This document shows, one piece after another, positions 12,506-20,568 of a stretch of 64,000 bases of DNA. The notes beneath the pieces were generated by a model. That model searched no databases. It had not been told where the DNA came from and saw nothing but the letters and a program-made list of their open reading frames with translations. The stretch is taken from NCBI GenBank assembly GCA_016791105.1, contig JAEUNM010000083.1, forward strand, positions 35,490 to 99,489, given 5' to 3'. Made by a program: the position numbers and the translations under genes. Position 1 is the stretch's first letter. Each line of letters starts with the position of its first letter. Source of the DNA: Rhodocyclaceae bacterium (GTDB lineage Bacteria; Pseudomonadota; Gammaproteobacteria; Burkholderiales; Rhodocyclaceae).

Positions 12506-13972
12506 ATGATTCACCTCGACCGCGCTTCCGACATCGCGCTGACCGACCAGATCGTGACCCAGCTCGCCGGTCTGGTACAGGATGGGCAACTGCCGCCCGG
12601 CACCCGCCTGCCTTCCATCCGCAAACTGGCCGCCACGCTGTCCGTGAGCGCCGCTACGGTGGTCGGCGCCTACGACCGCCTGGCCGCGCGCGGGCTCATC
12701 GAAGCGCGCGCCGCCTCGGGCTATTTCGTCAGTGCGCGGCGTACCGCGCTGCCCTTGCCGGCCGTCGCGGCGCCGGCCGGGCCGGGCCTGGACGCCATCG
12801 CGCTGATGCGCAACATGCTCGAACGCCGCCCCGGCGTGGCTCACGTAGGCAGTGGCTTCCTGCCCGAATCCTGGCTGGAGGACATGCTGTCGGCGCGGCT
12901 ATTGGCGCGGGTGGCACGCAAGGGGGCGAAAAGCTATGCGCGCCCCGGCACGCCGGCCGGTTATGCGCCCTTGCGCCAGCAGATCGCGCTGCAATTGGGA
13001 TTTGCCGGCATCGCCGCGGCGCCGGATCAGGTGCTGCTCACCTTCGGCGCCACGCACGGCGCGGAAATACTATGCCGCGCGCTATTGGCGCCGGGCGACG
13101 TGGTGGCGGTGGAAGAGCCTGGCTATTTCGCGCTTTTCGCGCAATTGCGCGGCATGGGCGTGAAAATGCTGGCCGTGCCGCGCACGCCGCAGGGGCCGGA
13201 TCTGTCCGTGCTGGCAAGCGTGTGCGACACCTTCCGGCCGAAACTGCTTTTTACGCAAACTTTGCTGCACAACCCCACCGGCAGTTCGACCGACGCCGCC
13301 ACGGCGTTTCACATGCTCGATCTGGCGCGCCGCTACGATTTCCGCATCGTCGAGGACGACGTGTATGGCGATCTGCACCCGGTCGCCAACCCGCTGCGTC
13401 TGGCCCAGGTGGACCGTTTCGAGCGCGTGATATTTCTTGGCAGCTATTCCAAAGTGCTGTCGCCCAGCATACGCGTGGGCTACATGGTGTGCGCGCCGGC
13501 CCTGGTTCCGCTGTTCCTCGAACAGAAATTGCTGGGCGTGCTGGCCACGTCCGAATTCGACGAGCGCCTGGTGTATGAATTGCTGGCCTCCGGCGCCTAC
13601 CGCAAACACATAGAGCGCGTGCGCGAACGCCTGCTGCACAACCGCGCCAAGGTGGTGCTGGGCCTCGCACAAGCCGGCTTGCAACCCACGCTGGAAACCG
13701 AAGGCGGACTGTTCGTGTGGGCCGGATTGCCCGAAAACGTGGATTTACCCCTGTTGATCGAACACGCTGCCCAGCACGGCTGGATGCTCACGCCGGGCGA
13801 CGCGTTTTTTCTGCGCCACGCCGAGCGGCCCTATTTGCGCTTCAACGCCGCCGCCAGCCTGGATAGCAAATTGTTCGACTATCTGCGCACCACCTTGCCG
13901 TCTTTCGCGCGCGGCGCCGGGGCAGCCGCGCCGGGTTCTGCCGCGATCGCGGCGCGCGCGCCGGGGGCCTAA
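12506..13972 (+). CDS. MocR-type GntR/aminotransferase transcriptional regulator
   Basis: A 488-aa protein with an N-terminal GntR winged helix (about residues 1-75: LPPGTRLPSIRKLAATLSVS, YDRLAARGLIEARAASGYFV). An aminotransferase fold-I domain follows (about 110-465). The PLP-binding block is present as LGSYSKVLSPSIRVGYMV, with Lys in SYSK as the internal aldimine residue, and the Asp in VEDDVYGDL. MocR regulators sense PLP or amino-acid adducts and bind divergent promoters. The start has GGAGGG eight bases upstream. It is divergent from DUF2917, its likely target. The Ala/Pro-rich last 25 residues are low complexity. Confidence 0.92.
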   Translation: MIHLDRASDIALTDQIVTQLAGLVQDGQLPPGTRLPSIRKLAATLSVSAATVVGAYDRLAARGLIEARAASGYFVSARRTALPLPAVAAPAGPGLDAIALMRNMLERRPGVAHVGSGFLPESWLEDMLSARLLARVARKGAKSYARPGTPAGYAPLRQQIALQLGFAGIAAAPDQVLLTFGATHGAEILCRALLAPGDVVAVEEPGYFALFAQLRGMGVKMLAVPRTPQGPDLSVLASVCDTFRPKLLFTQTLLHNPTGSSTDAATAFHMLDLARRYDFRIVEDDVYGDLHPVANPLRLAQVDRFERVIFLGSYSKVLSPSIRVGYMVCAPALVPLFLEQKLLGVLATSEFDERLVYELLASGAYRKHIERVRERLLHNRAKVVLGLAQAGLQPTLETEGGLFVWAGLPENVDLPLLIEHAAQHGWMLTPGDAFFLRHAERPYLRFNAAASLDSKLFDYLRTTLPSFARGAGAAAPGSAAIAARAPGA

Positions 13973-14193
13973 CGGGCACTTCAGATCGGACTGGATCGCA
14001 TGCGCTTCCAGCGCCTCCGGCCGGCAGGGTGGCGCTGCGCGGATGCGCTGGACTGCCTGTGCTTCCATGACGCCCTGTCCGGCGCGCGGCGGCTGTGCCA
14101 AAATCAAAACCTTCGAACGGCCGGTGCGCGTGGTACAAGCGCCGGCCATATCCAATGCCTCGCCCGGCGAGGCGCGAGCCCGCCACCCCAGCG

Positions 14194-14844
14194 ATGCCCA
14201 GCCGCCGTCAATTGATCCGAGCTTTAGCCGCCGCCGGTCTGGCGCCGGCACTGCTGCGCGCCGCGCTGGCGGCAGGCAATAACCCCGTCAAGCCGGGCCT
14301 GCGCAAACTGAGCGGCCCGGTATTCCTGAACGGACGCCCGGCAGCGGAAGGCATGAGCGTGGAAGCGGGCGATGAAATCGTTACCGGCGCCCATGCCGAA
14401 GCCATTTACGTAATCGGCCAGGACGCCTTCCTGCAGCGTGCCGACACGCGCGTGCAATTTCCGCTCGCCGCGGCGGCATTTTTCCGGCTCGTGTCCGGCA
14501 AGTTGTTATCTGTATTCGGCCGCGGCGACAAAACCCTGTTCGCTTCCACCGCCACCATAGGCATACGCGGCACCGGCTGTTACCTGGAAAGCTCGCCCGA
14601 GCAGACTTATTTCTGCCTGTGCTACGGTGAGGCCGAAATCATCCCGGCCGCCGCGCCACAGGCGCGCGAACTAATACAGACCACCCACCACGACCACCCG
14701 GTGTTAATCGCGGCCGACACGCAAACCACCGTCCCCATCGCCCGCGCCCGGGTAATGAACCACGGCGACGCCGAACTGAAATTGCTCGAATCCCTGGTCG
14801 GCCGCAGGCCGCCATTCAGCGACGGGTTTAATTCCTACTATTGA
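14194..14844 (+). CDS. Tat-type FecR-domain protein
   Basis: A 216-aa protein from the ATG at 14194 (MPSRRQLIRALAAAGLAPALLRAALA), where SRRQLIR fits a twin-arginine signal followed by a hydrophobic stretch; upstream in-frame ATGs at 14095 and 14155 give a basic extension unlike a signal. The mature part contains a FecR-like region: AEGMSVEAGDEIVTGAHAEAIYVIGQDAFLQRADTRVQF, then KTLFASTATIGIRGTGCYLE, which is the typical 'gRGT' strand of FecR domains. Probably a periplasmic or cell-envelope protein; the specific role is unknown. No sigma or TonB partner is adjacent. A perfect hairpin follows the stop. Confidence 0.75.
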   Translation: MPSRRQLIRALAAAGLAPALLRAALAAGNNPVKPGLRKLSGPVFLNGRPAAEGMSVEAGDEIVTGAHAEAIYVIGQDAFLQRADTRVQFPLAAAAFFRLVSGKLLSVFGRGDKTLFASTATIGIRGTGCYLESSPEQTYFCLCYGEAEIIPAAAPQARELIQTTHHDHPVLIAADTQTTVPIARARVMNHGDAELKLLESLVGRRPPFSDGFNSYY

Positions 14845-14850
14845 TCGCGG

Positions 14851-14883
14851 CGGTAGTGCGTGTAAGTCGCCATCGCACTACCG
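14851..14883 (+). terminator. Hairpin after FecR-domain gene
   Basis: Perfect 10-bp arms CGGTAGTGCG and CGCACTACCG with a 13-nt loop, seven bases after the stop codon. It is not followed by a clear U-tract, so termination is probable from position rather than proven by sequence. Confidence 0.5.
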
Positions 14884-15243
14884 ATTATTGCGCTTATTGA
14901 CTCCGCTCCCCGCGGCAAGGGGCGGGTTTTCGACCTCCGCGTCAGGGCACCCGGCCGCCGCGTGCTTCCTTGGCGCGCAAAGTTTCCGCAAAAGCCCGGC
15001 GCTGGGGGCGCGGGCGTCCCGCCCGCGATTCCGCGCTGCGCGCGGAAATTCCTGCTTCGCTCGGTAACTGCGTAACGCACGCCGCCGAAGCGGGCGGCCG
15101 CGCATTCAATTGCCGCCCTGACACCGACGGCAAGGATAAGCCGCCAGCGTCATCGGCCGCATGGTACGGCCAATAAGCTTACATACGGCGGAATACGCTG
15201 GGCTTTTCCACCCCACGCATGCTGCGGTCGCCCGGGCCGACTT
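14884..15243. other. Gene-free stretch carrying repeat remnants
   Basis: 360 bp between the FecR hairpin and the VapBC module. It contains a copy of repeat family 1 (15000-15063) and, at 15177-15214, a segment (CATACGGCGGAATACGCTG) that recurs near 23307. No credible coding sequence was found. Confidence 0.5.
15000..15063. repeat. Dispersed repeat family 1, copy 1
   Basis: About 64 bp beginning GCTGGGGGCGCGGGCG and ending GAAATTCCTGCTTCGCTCG, nearly identical to 18771-18833 and more distantly to 16292-16352. It contains two short hairpins (GCGGGCG/CGCCCGC and TTCCGCG/CGCGGAA). Confidence 0.75.
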
Positions 15244-15642
15244 TCAAAGCGACCAGTCTTCCACCGCCAGCCCGGGCACACGCGTAAATGCCTGGTCGTT
15301 GCTAACCAGCACGCTGTCCGACTGCAAGGCATGCGCGGCAATCAACATATCCAGCGGCCCCAGCGGCTTGCCCTGGGATTCCAATGCTGCGCGGGTGCTG
15401 CCGTAAATTGGCGTACAGGCTGCGTCCCATGCCAGTACATCGACGCGCTTCAGCAATTGTTCGACCGCGCCTTGCAACCGCGTTGCATCGGGCCGGCGGG
15501 CGAGGCCGAACATAAGTTCGCCGGCACTGATCGCCGACATGCAAAGCGACGACATCGGAACCTGCACGATTTGCCGGGTGACCGCCGCATGCCCTTTCAG
15601 CAGCAGACTCACGGTGTTCGTATCCAGCATGCGGCGCTTCAT
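15244..15642 (-). CDS. vapC: PIN-domain toxin, VapC family
   Basis: A 132-aa PIN ribonuclease. The acidic active-site set is visible: Asp in MLDTNTVSLL, Glu in SAISAGELMFGL, Asp in GPLDMLIAAHAL, Asp in LVSNDQAF. VapC toxins cleave tRNA or rRNA when released from VapB. Its ATG overlaps the antitoxin stop by 4 bp (15639-15642), so the two are translationally coupled. Length and motifs are standard and the gene looks intact. Confidence 0.92.
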   Translation of the reverse strand: MKRRMLDTNTVSLLLKGHAAVTRQIVQVPMSSLCMSAISAGELMFGLARRPDATRLQGAVEQLLKRVDVLAWDAACTPIYGSTRAALESQGKPLGPLDMLIAAHALQSDSVLVSNDQAFTRVPGLAVEDWSL

Positions 15643-15899
15643 TCCGGCATACCAGCCAGCGGGTCGCGCTCGACCGCGGTTTGATCGCGTTCCGCGCCGT
15701 CAAGGAAGTCCGCCGGCACATCGACGCCCGCCAGGGCCTGGAAAAAGCCCTCCCAATCCGCCGGCCGCCGCGACAGAATGACATCGCCGGTATCCGGATC
15801 CTTGCGCACATACACTTCCTTTTCCACAAAGCGGCAATTGGCGGGCAGCCGCACCGCCTGGCTGCGGCCATTGGTGAATAGCTTGGCGATCTGGGTCAT
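15639..15899 (-). CDS. vapB: AbrB-type antitoxin, VapB family
   Basis: An 86-aa antitoxin from the ATG at 15899 (MTQIAKLFTNGRSQAVRLPANCRF), chosen because AGGGA lies upstream and the SpoVT/AbrB swapped-hairpin domain begins there (NGRSQAVRLP, VYVRKDPDTGDVILSRRP). The C-terminal half (DWEGFFQALAGVDVPADFL...) is the toxin-neutralising arm. Such antitoxins bind their own promoter; a palindrome lies directly upstream at 15916-15937. Confidence 0.9.
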   Translation of the reverse strand: MTQIAKLFTNGRSQAVRLPANCRFVEKEVYVRKDPDTGDVILSRRPADWEGFFQALAGVDVPADFLDGAERDQTAVERDPLAGMPE

Positions 15900-15915
15900 G
15901 GGTTTTTCCCTGGAT

Positions 15916-15937
15916 GGCATATATCACAGTATATACC
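15916..15937 (-). promoter_or_regulatory. Probable vapBC operator
   Basis: Imperfect AT-rich palindrome with half-sites GGCATATA and TATATACC, starting 17 bp upstream of the vapB start codon. VapB proteins autoregulate through palindromes in this position; the assignment follows from location and symmetry. Confidence 0.5.
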
Positions 15938-16447
15938 GCTCGGACCAATTTTGGATCGGATGCCTTCCGTTGTACGGCCGCCCAGGCCAATCGCCGTATT
16001 CGTCTCCACTTCCCGCTTGCGCCCGCCATCGCGTGGAAATCAAAAGACCAGCCGTGTTGGTTCGCGCGCAGCCGTTCAGCGACCGATTCAATGGGCCTTA
16101 CTAAATGCAGTTAGGTCTGTCATAAGCCGAACATAAATCTCGGCTTCGCGCGCGGCGAATGCTCGGTGCCGGTCAAGTGAGGGCTTATTGCTTTCGACCT
16201 TGTCCTACCCAGCCGCCGACCACCTTCCACCGTGACCATCGCTCCGCAACGGCCGCCGCTTTACCCGCCCTACTGTGGGGAACCGCCGATCCTGGGGGCG
16301 CAGGCGCCCCGCCCGCGATTCCGCGCAAGGCGCGGACATTCCGGCTTCGCTCACTACCTACGTAACGCAGGCCCCTCTGTGCCAACATGACCGAGACAAA
16401 ACGTCCCAACGAAATTACCCTAGAGGGCGATACGGGAAAACAGAAAC
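15938..16447. other. Gene-free stretch with a repeat and possible gene remnants
   Basis: About 510 bp. At 16037-16104 one frame encodes VEIKRPAVLVRAQPFSDRFN and stops, resembling the tail of the FecR-domain protein at 14194 (AELKLLESLVGRRPPFSDGF). Repeat family 1 copy 2 follows at 16292-16352. From about 16460 the frame upstream of the next pseudogene already matches its family. No intact gene. Confidence 0.4.
16292..16352. repeat. Dispersed repeat family 1, copy 2 (divergent)
   Basis: About 61 bp sharing CTGGGGGCGC, CCGCCCGCGATTCCGCGC and CATTCCGGCTTCGCTC with the copies at 15000 and 18771, with several substitutions. Directly upstream of the formylglycine-generating-enzyme-like pseudogene. 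Confidence 0.65.
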
Positions 16448-17287
16448 ATGGACCCATCGAAAGCCAAACCACAGCCGAATCCGGATGCGTTTGCGCTGGA
16501 TACCGCCGGGGGGGTGATGGGGTCGCCGGACAACGAACCGGAACGCCATGCCGATATTGAGCTGCATCACCCTGTCGAACTTACGCGCGGATTCTGGCTG
16601 GCCGATACGGCCTGCATCCAGGCCCTCTGGCGCGCGGTGCTGGATGAATCGCCCAGTAGGTTTGAAGGCGACGATCTGCCGGTGGAGCAGGTGAGCTGGG
16701 ACGATATTTGCGGGCGCTTCCTGCCGACACTGAACCAGCAGGTGCCCGGACTTGTAGCGACGCTGCCCACGGAGGCACAGTGGGAAAATGCGTGCCGGGC
16801 CGGCACGCTAACGCCGTTCTGGTTCGGCGATGACATTGCACCCGACCTGGTCAATTACAACGGCAAGTATCCCTATGCGGGCGGAAAAAGCGCGAGTTCC
16901 GCGCACGTACGGTTGCCGTCAAGGCGCTGCCCTGCAACGGCTGGGGCTTGTATCAGATGCACGGCAACGTCTGGGAGTGGTGTGGGGATAGCTACGGCGT
17001 CTATGAAAGCGGCAAGGCCATCGATCTCGTGGGGCCGCCTGAGGGCCGCGGCCGTGTGCTGCGCGGCGGGAGCTGGTGCAACGACGCCAGGGGGCTGCCG
17101 GTGTGCGTACCGCCTCGATGTCGAACCAGCTGATCGCGAGCACTGTCTTGGCTTCCGGCTTGCCCGAGGGTTTTCCCCCAGGCAGGTTAGGGCAGGCGTG
17201 GCCGCTGGCGTCCGAGCGTCGGCGGCTGCGCCTGCCCGGTTCGTGGCGGGTCCGCAGTGGATCCAATCGGAGGCCGTGCCGGATTGA
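16448..17287 (+). pseudogene. Decayed formylglycine-generating-enzyme-like (SUMF1 family) gene
   Basis: The region encodes a SUMF1/FGE-sulfatase-family domain in pieces. The opening RMRLRWIPPGG lies in a different frame just upstream of a G7 run at 16508-16514. Then MGSPDNEPERH...LTRGFWLADTACIQALWRAV and SWDDI...LPTEAQWENACRAGTLTPFWFGDDI follow in frame 2. After an A5 run near 16886 the match moves to frame 1 (KREFRARTVAVKALPCNGWG, LYQMHGNVWEWCGD, VLRGGSWCNDARG). After a G5 run near 17091 it returns to frame 2 (CRCAYRLDVEP, CLGFRLARG). All three shifts sit in homopolymers. Similarity ends near 17175; the rest of the frame contains repeat DNA (17211-17250). Such domains activate sulfatases or occur as stand-alone accessory proteins. 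Confidence 0.8.
17211..17250. repeat. Repeat family 2, partial copy
   Basis: About 40 bp (TCCGAGCGTCGGCGGCTGCG then CCTGCCCGGTTCGTGGCGGG) matching the right end of the copies at 20178-20320 and 23166-23288. It lies just past the formylglycine-generating-enzyme-like remnant. Confidence 0.5.
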
Positions 17288-17466
17288 ACAACCTGTCCCG
17301 TCCTGCAATGTGGTGGCTAGCCCAGCGCGAATTCCGATCGGATCCGGACCGGCCCCCTTTTGCGCTCAGGCACAGGCCTGCGGAGGCCTGCCCGGTATGG
17401 CTGGGCGCTACACTGCCCATACACAGCCGCTGGTTCAAGTGCCATACTTGCGTGCGTGGGGATGTC

Positions 17467-18201
17467 ATGGCTAGTGATCAAATCATTTTCGAATTCAAAA
17501 TTTCCGCCTGGACGCCGGAAACGCTCCCTATGGCGCGGCTTGCGAGCTACCTTACGCAACTTTCGCTGCTGTTTGGTCACAAGGAGGCCGTGCATTTCGT
17601 CAAGGTGGTGAAAGGCTCGGCCATGCCCCTCATACGCGTTGATGCGGCGGCCAACGACGCGGTGCAGAGCCGCTTGCGTCTGGCTGCCGGCGACGAAGCC
17701 CCGGAAGACCTTACGCGGCCGATGCGGCAGATCAACGAGTTGCTGCGCGAAGACGCGAGTACTGCCACGCTGCGCCAGAAAGGCGGCGCCAAACTGCTGG
17801 AATTCAAGGGCGCACGCGCGCCGCTGGCGCAGGAAATGCTGCTGTTCGAACAGGGCGAACTCGACGGCGTGGTGATCAAGCTGGGAGGGCGCGACGCGAC
17901 GGTTCCGGTACATCTGGAAGACGCGGACGGCCGCTTTCACCTTTGCAACGCCAGCCGTGCAGTCGCGAAGGATCTTGCAGCACACCTGTTCGGCGACCCG
18001 GTGCGTGCGGCCGGTCGCGGCAAATGGCGCAGGACAGCCGAAGGCGCCTGGGAACTTGAGCAATTCGATATCCAGAGCTTCCATCCGCTGGATGCTACGC
18101 CGCTGGACCTGGCGGTCGCCGCGCTGCGGCAGGTGCCGGGCAGTGAGTGGAACAATCTCGAAAATCCGCTGCAAGAACTCAAAACCATCAGGGGTAATTG
18201 A
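17467..18201 (+). CDS. Uncharacterised protein paired with a PIN nuclease
   Basis: A 244-aa soluble protein from the ATG at 17467 (MASDQIIFEFKISAWTPETL). I do not recognise its family. It has no signal peptide or membrane segment. The sequence alternates short strands and helices, with ARLASYLTQLSLLFGHKEAVHFVKVVKGSAMP near the start. A hydrophilic middle (RPMRQINELLREDASTATLRQKGG) and a strand-rich C-terminal half (LDGVVIKLGGRDATVPVHLE...) follow. Its TGA overlaps the ATG of the PIN gene by one base (TGATG), so the two proteins are made together. By position it could be the antitoxin or partner of the nuclease, although it is much larger than usual antitoxins and shows no obvious DNA-binding domain. 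Function unknown. Confidence 0.75.
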   Translation: MASDQIIFEFKISAWTPETLPMARLASYLTQLSLLFGHKEAVHFVKVVKGSAMPLIRVDAAANDAVQSRLRLAAGDEAPEDLTRPMRQINELLREDASTATLRQKGGAKLLEFKGARAPLAQEMLLFEQGELDGVVIKLGGRDATVPVHLEDADGRFHLCNASRAVAKDLAAHLFGDPVRAAGRGKWRRTAEGAWELEQFDIQSFHPLDATPLDLAVAALRQVPGSEWNNLENPLQELKTIRGN

Positions 18202-18710
18202 TGGTCGTGTTCGACTCGTCGGTGCTGGTGCCGCTGTTCGACCTCCGCGTAAAAGGGGAACTTCGCCTGAGGCTGGATGGGCTGGTCGCAGAACTCAAGA
18301 AGACGCGTACCAAAATTCTGATTCCCACCCCGGCTTTGACGGAATTCATGGCCAAGGCGGACAAGGCGCGGGATGAGTACCATCAAAGGCTGACGCAATC
18401 GGCCCATTTCAAGATCGAACCTTTCGGGCTTCGGGCGGCGATGGAATGCGCGCTGCTTCTGGGCGAAAAGTCCCATGGCACAAAGCGTAACGAAGGCGCG
18501 ACCTGGGCCAAGGTGAAATTCGACTGGCAGATTGCCGCCACGGCCAAGGTGGCAGGCGCCCGCACGATTTATTCGGATGACGCCGACCTCGTGCGGCTGG
18601 CGCGGCGCCTGAACCTGCAAGCTTTCCGCCTGAATGATCTACCGCTGCCCGATGCGGCGCGGCAGACTGACTGGGTGCGGGACAACACTCCGCCGCAGGA
18701 CGAGGGTTGA
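18201..18710 (+). CDS. PIN-domain protein
   Basis: A 169-aa protein beginning MVVFDSSVLVPLFD. PIN acidic residues are visible: Asp5, Glu in ALTEFMAKADKA, Asp in VKFDWQIAATAKV, Asp in IYSDDADLV. The domain is somewhat longer than VapC (about 130 aa), with an insertion carrying charged helices (GLVAELKKTRTKILI; EKSHGTKRNEGATWAKV). It is translationally coupled to the preceding 244-aa gene through a TGATG junction. Probably an RNase; whether it acts as a toxin is inference from the arrangement. Confidence 0.8.
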   Translation: MVVFDSSVLVPLFDLRVKGELRLRLDGLVAELKKTRTKILIPTPALTEFMAKADKARDEYHQRLTQSAHFKIEPFGLRAAMECALLLGEKSHGTKRNEGATWAKVKFDWQIAATAKVAGARTIYSDDADLVRLARRLNLQAFRLNDLPLPDAARQTDWVRDNTPPQDEG

Positions 18711-18770
18711 ACTGCCGAGGATGCGCGTTGCTTGCGCCCATCCGGCGGCCCCGCCAGATCTAACCGCCGC

Positions 18771-18833
18771 GCTGGGGGCGCGGGCGTCCCGCCCGCGATT
18801 CCGCGCTGCGCGCGGAAATTCCCGCTTCGCTCG
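18771..18833. repeat. Dispersed repeat family 1, copy 3
   Basis: About 63 bp almost identical to 15000-15063 (one visible difference in TTCCYGCTTCGCTCG), 60 bp after the PIN gene and upstream of the MFS gene. Confidence 0.75.
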
Positions 18834-18949
18834 CATGATGGCTGGACGAGGCACTGCGCCCTGCCCGCAGCACCCCCATCGCGGCGGATAATCGCGGCGG
18901 GAGGTGCGCCGCGCTGCCACAGACAACCGAACATCGCGCCATAAGGCTG

Positions 18950-20119
18950 GTGGCGCTGTTATGCCTGGCCGAGGTGGCCAGCATGGCGGGCTTTGCTGCC
19001 TATCCGGCATCGCTGCCGCGGCTGGCCGCGCTATGGGGCATGAGCGCGGCCGAGGCCGGGCTGGTGGGCGGGGCGTATTTTTGCGGCTACATGCTCGCAG
19101 TGCCGTTTTTATCCGGTATTACCGACCGCGTCGATGCGCGTCTCGTGTATGTGGCGTCCTGTCTGTTGGCGGCGGCCGGGCTGCTGCTGTTTGCGCTGGG
19201 TGCGCAGGGCGTGTGGAGCGCGGCAGCCTTGCAGGCGCTGATCGGCGCCGGTCTGGCGGGTACGTACATGCCGGGCCTGAAGGCGCTGGTGGATCGCGCC
19301 GGTGGCGCGCGCCTGCCGCGCTGGATCGCGTTTTACACCGCCACCTTCGGGGTGGGTACCAGTGCGTCGCTGCTTGCCACCGGCTTTCTGGAGGCCCGCT
19401 TGTCCTGGCAGGCCAGCTTTGCGCTCTTGGGTTTGGGTCCGCTCGCGGCGGCCGGCCTGGCCTGGGTCGGCCTGCGACCGGTGGCGCCGCAGGGCGCGAC
19501 CGGCAGCGGCTGGTGGCCGCGTCTGGGACCGGTATTGCGCGAGCCGGCGGTGCTGCGGGTGGCACTAGGCTACGGCGCGCATTGCTGGGAACTGTTCGGC
19601 CTGCGTTCCTGGATGGTGGCGTTTTTTGCGTTTGCCGCCGGTAGCGGACAGGCCGCGCTGCTGGCGCCGACCGGTGCGGCGGCCCTCATCAATCTGATCG
19701 GCCTGCCGGCCAGCATCCTGGGTAACGAACTGGCCGCGAAGTGCGGGCGCATGCGTTGGGTTGCCGGCTGCATGCTGGCTTCCGGCCTGCTTTGCTGGGC
19801 GGCCGGTGGGGCCGGCGGCGGTCCGGCCTGGCTCATGCTGCTGCTGGTGACCGCGCACAATATTGCCGTCATGGGCGATTCCGCCGCGCTCACCGCGGGC
19901 ATGGTGGCGACCGCCCCGGCCGCCTTGCGCGGCGCCGCGCTGGCGCTGCATTCGGTGCTGGGCTTCGGCGCCGGCTTCATCGCGCCGCTGGTATTTGGGG
20001 CGATCCTCGATCTGGCGGGTGGGCGCGGTGACGCACACGCGTGGTGGTTTGCTTACGGCAGCCTGGGGGTTTGGGGTGTGGTTTGGGTGCTGTGGCCGCG
20101 GCGTGCAGTGCGGGGGTGA
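18950..20119 (+). CDS. MFS transporter
   Basis: A 389-aa polytopic membrane protein with about 12 hydrophobic segments, e.g. ALLCLAEVASMAGFAAYPA, GLVGGAYFCGYMLAVPFLSG, ALQALIGAGLAGTYMPGLKA, LGFGAGFIAPLVFGAI. The first loop between segments 2 and 3 carries GITDRVDARLV, the MFS motif A position (G-X3-D-R). Substrate is not deducible. The given start is GTG at 18950; a CTG at 18914 preceded by GGGAGG would add twelve residues and is an alternative. It follows repeat family 1 copy 3 and stands alone. Confidence 0.85.
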   Translation: MALLCLAEVASMAGFAAYPASLPRLAALWGMSAAEAGLVGGAYFCGYMLAVPFLSGITDRVDARLVYVASCLLAAAGLLLFALGAQGVWSAAALQALIGAGLAGTYMPGLKALVDRAGGARLPRWIAFYTATFGVGTSASLLATGFLEARLSWQASFALLGLGPLAAAGLAWVGLRPVAPQGATGSGWWPRLGPVLREPAVLRVALGYGAHCWELFGLRSWMVAFFAFAAGSGQAALLAPTGAAALINLIGLPASILGNELAAKCGRMRWVAGCMLASGLLCWAAGGAGGGPAWLMLLLVTAHNIAVMGDSAALTAGMVATAPAALRGAALALHSVLGFGAGFIAPLVFGAILDLAGGRGDAHAWWFAYGSLGVWGVVWVLWPRRAVRG

Positions 20120-20471
20120 ATTGCGCGGCGCGCGGGGAACTGTCGCCCCGGCGGCTGGACGGGCGGGCGCCCGGTCAGCAGGATGTGCGGCAGTTGAAAT
20201 AGGGGACCGCACTTCGTGCCGGGATTCCGAAACGTTCTGTGGGGATTGAAAAACCTCGCCTCCCTCGAAAGGCTGCCTGCATCGGAGCGTTGGCGGCTGG
20301 GCCTGCCGGGGCGTGGTGGGGCTCCCCTACTGTACTGATCCGCGTACAGGTGCACCGGTAACCTGGGCGCCTGAGCCGTGATGCATCAATATTATTGTCG
20401 CGCTGGTGCCCAGCAGCCGGTTTGGTGCAGCGATGACAATAGGCCATGACGGTTCCGGCTCCGCCTCGCTC
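20120..20471. other. Gene-free stretch carrying repeat family 2
   Basis: Between the MFS gene and the toxin operon promoter. It contains the repeat copy at 20178-20320 and otherwise no coding signal. Confidence 0.5.
20178..20320. repeat. Repeat family 2, left copy flanking the toxin operon
   Basis: About 140 bp starting GCAGGATGTGCGGCAGTTGA and ending near GCCTGCCGGGGCGTGGTGGG. It is a diverged direct repeat of 23166-23288: both share GCAGGAT, CGGCAGTTGAAA, CGTGCCG, ATTNCGAA and the terminal GGCGGCTG...GGGGCGTGGTGG block. Confidence 0.6.
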
Positions 20472-20477
20472 TATAAT
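20446..20477 (+). promoter_or_regulatory. Possible sigma-70 promoter of the toxin operon
   Basis: A perfect -10 hexamer TATAAT at 20472-20477 with a weak -35 candidate (ATGACG at 20446, spacer 20 bp). It lies about 90 bp upstream of the first gene of the toxin operon. The -35 is poor, so activity is uncertain. Confidence 0.35.
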
Positions 20478-20568
20478 GAGCCCACATCACGAGGAACTGC
20501 AAAGCCACTTCCAAGCAAGCGGCGCCAGCGCCTATCAGCGTGCGTGCGATAAATTTTAGTTATCTTCA

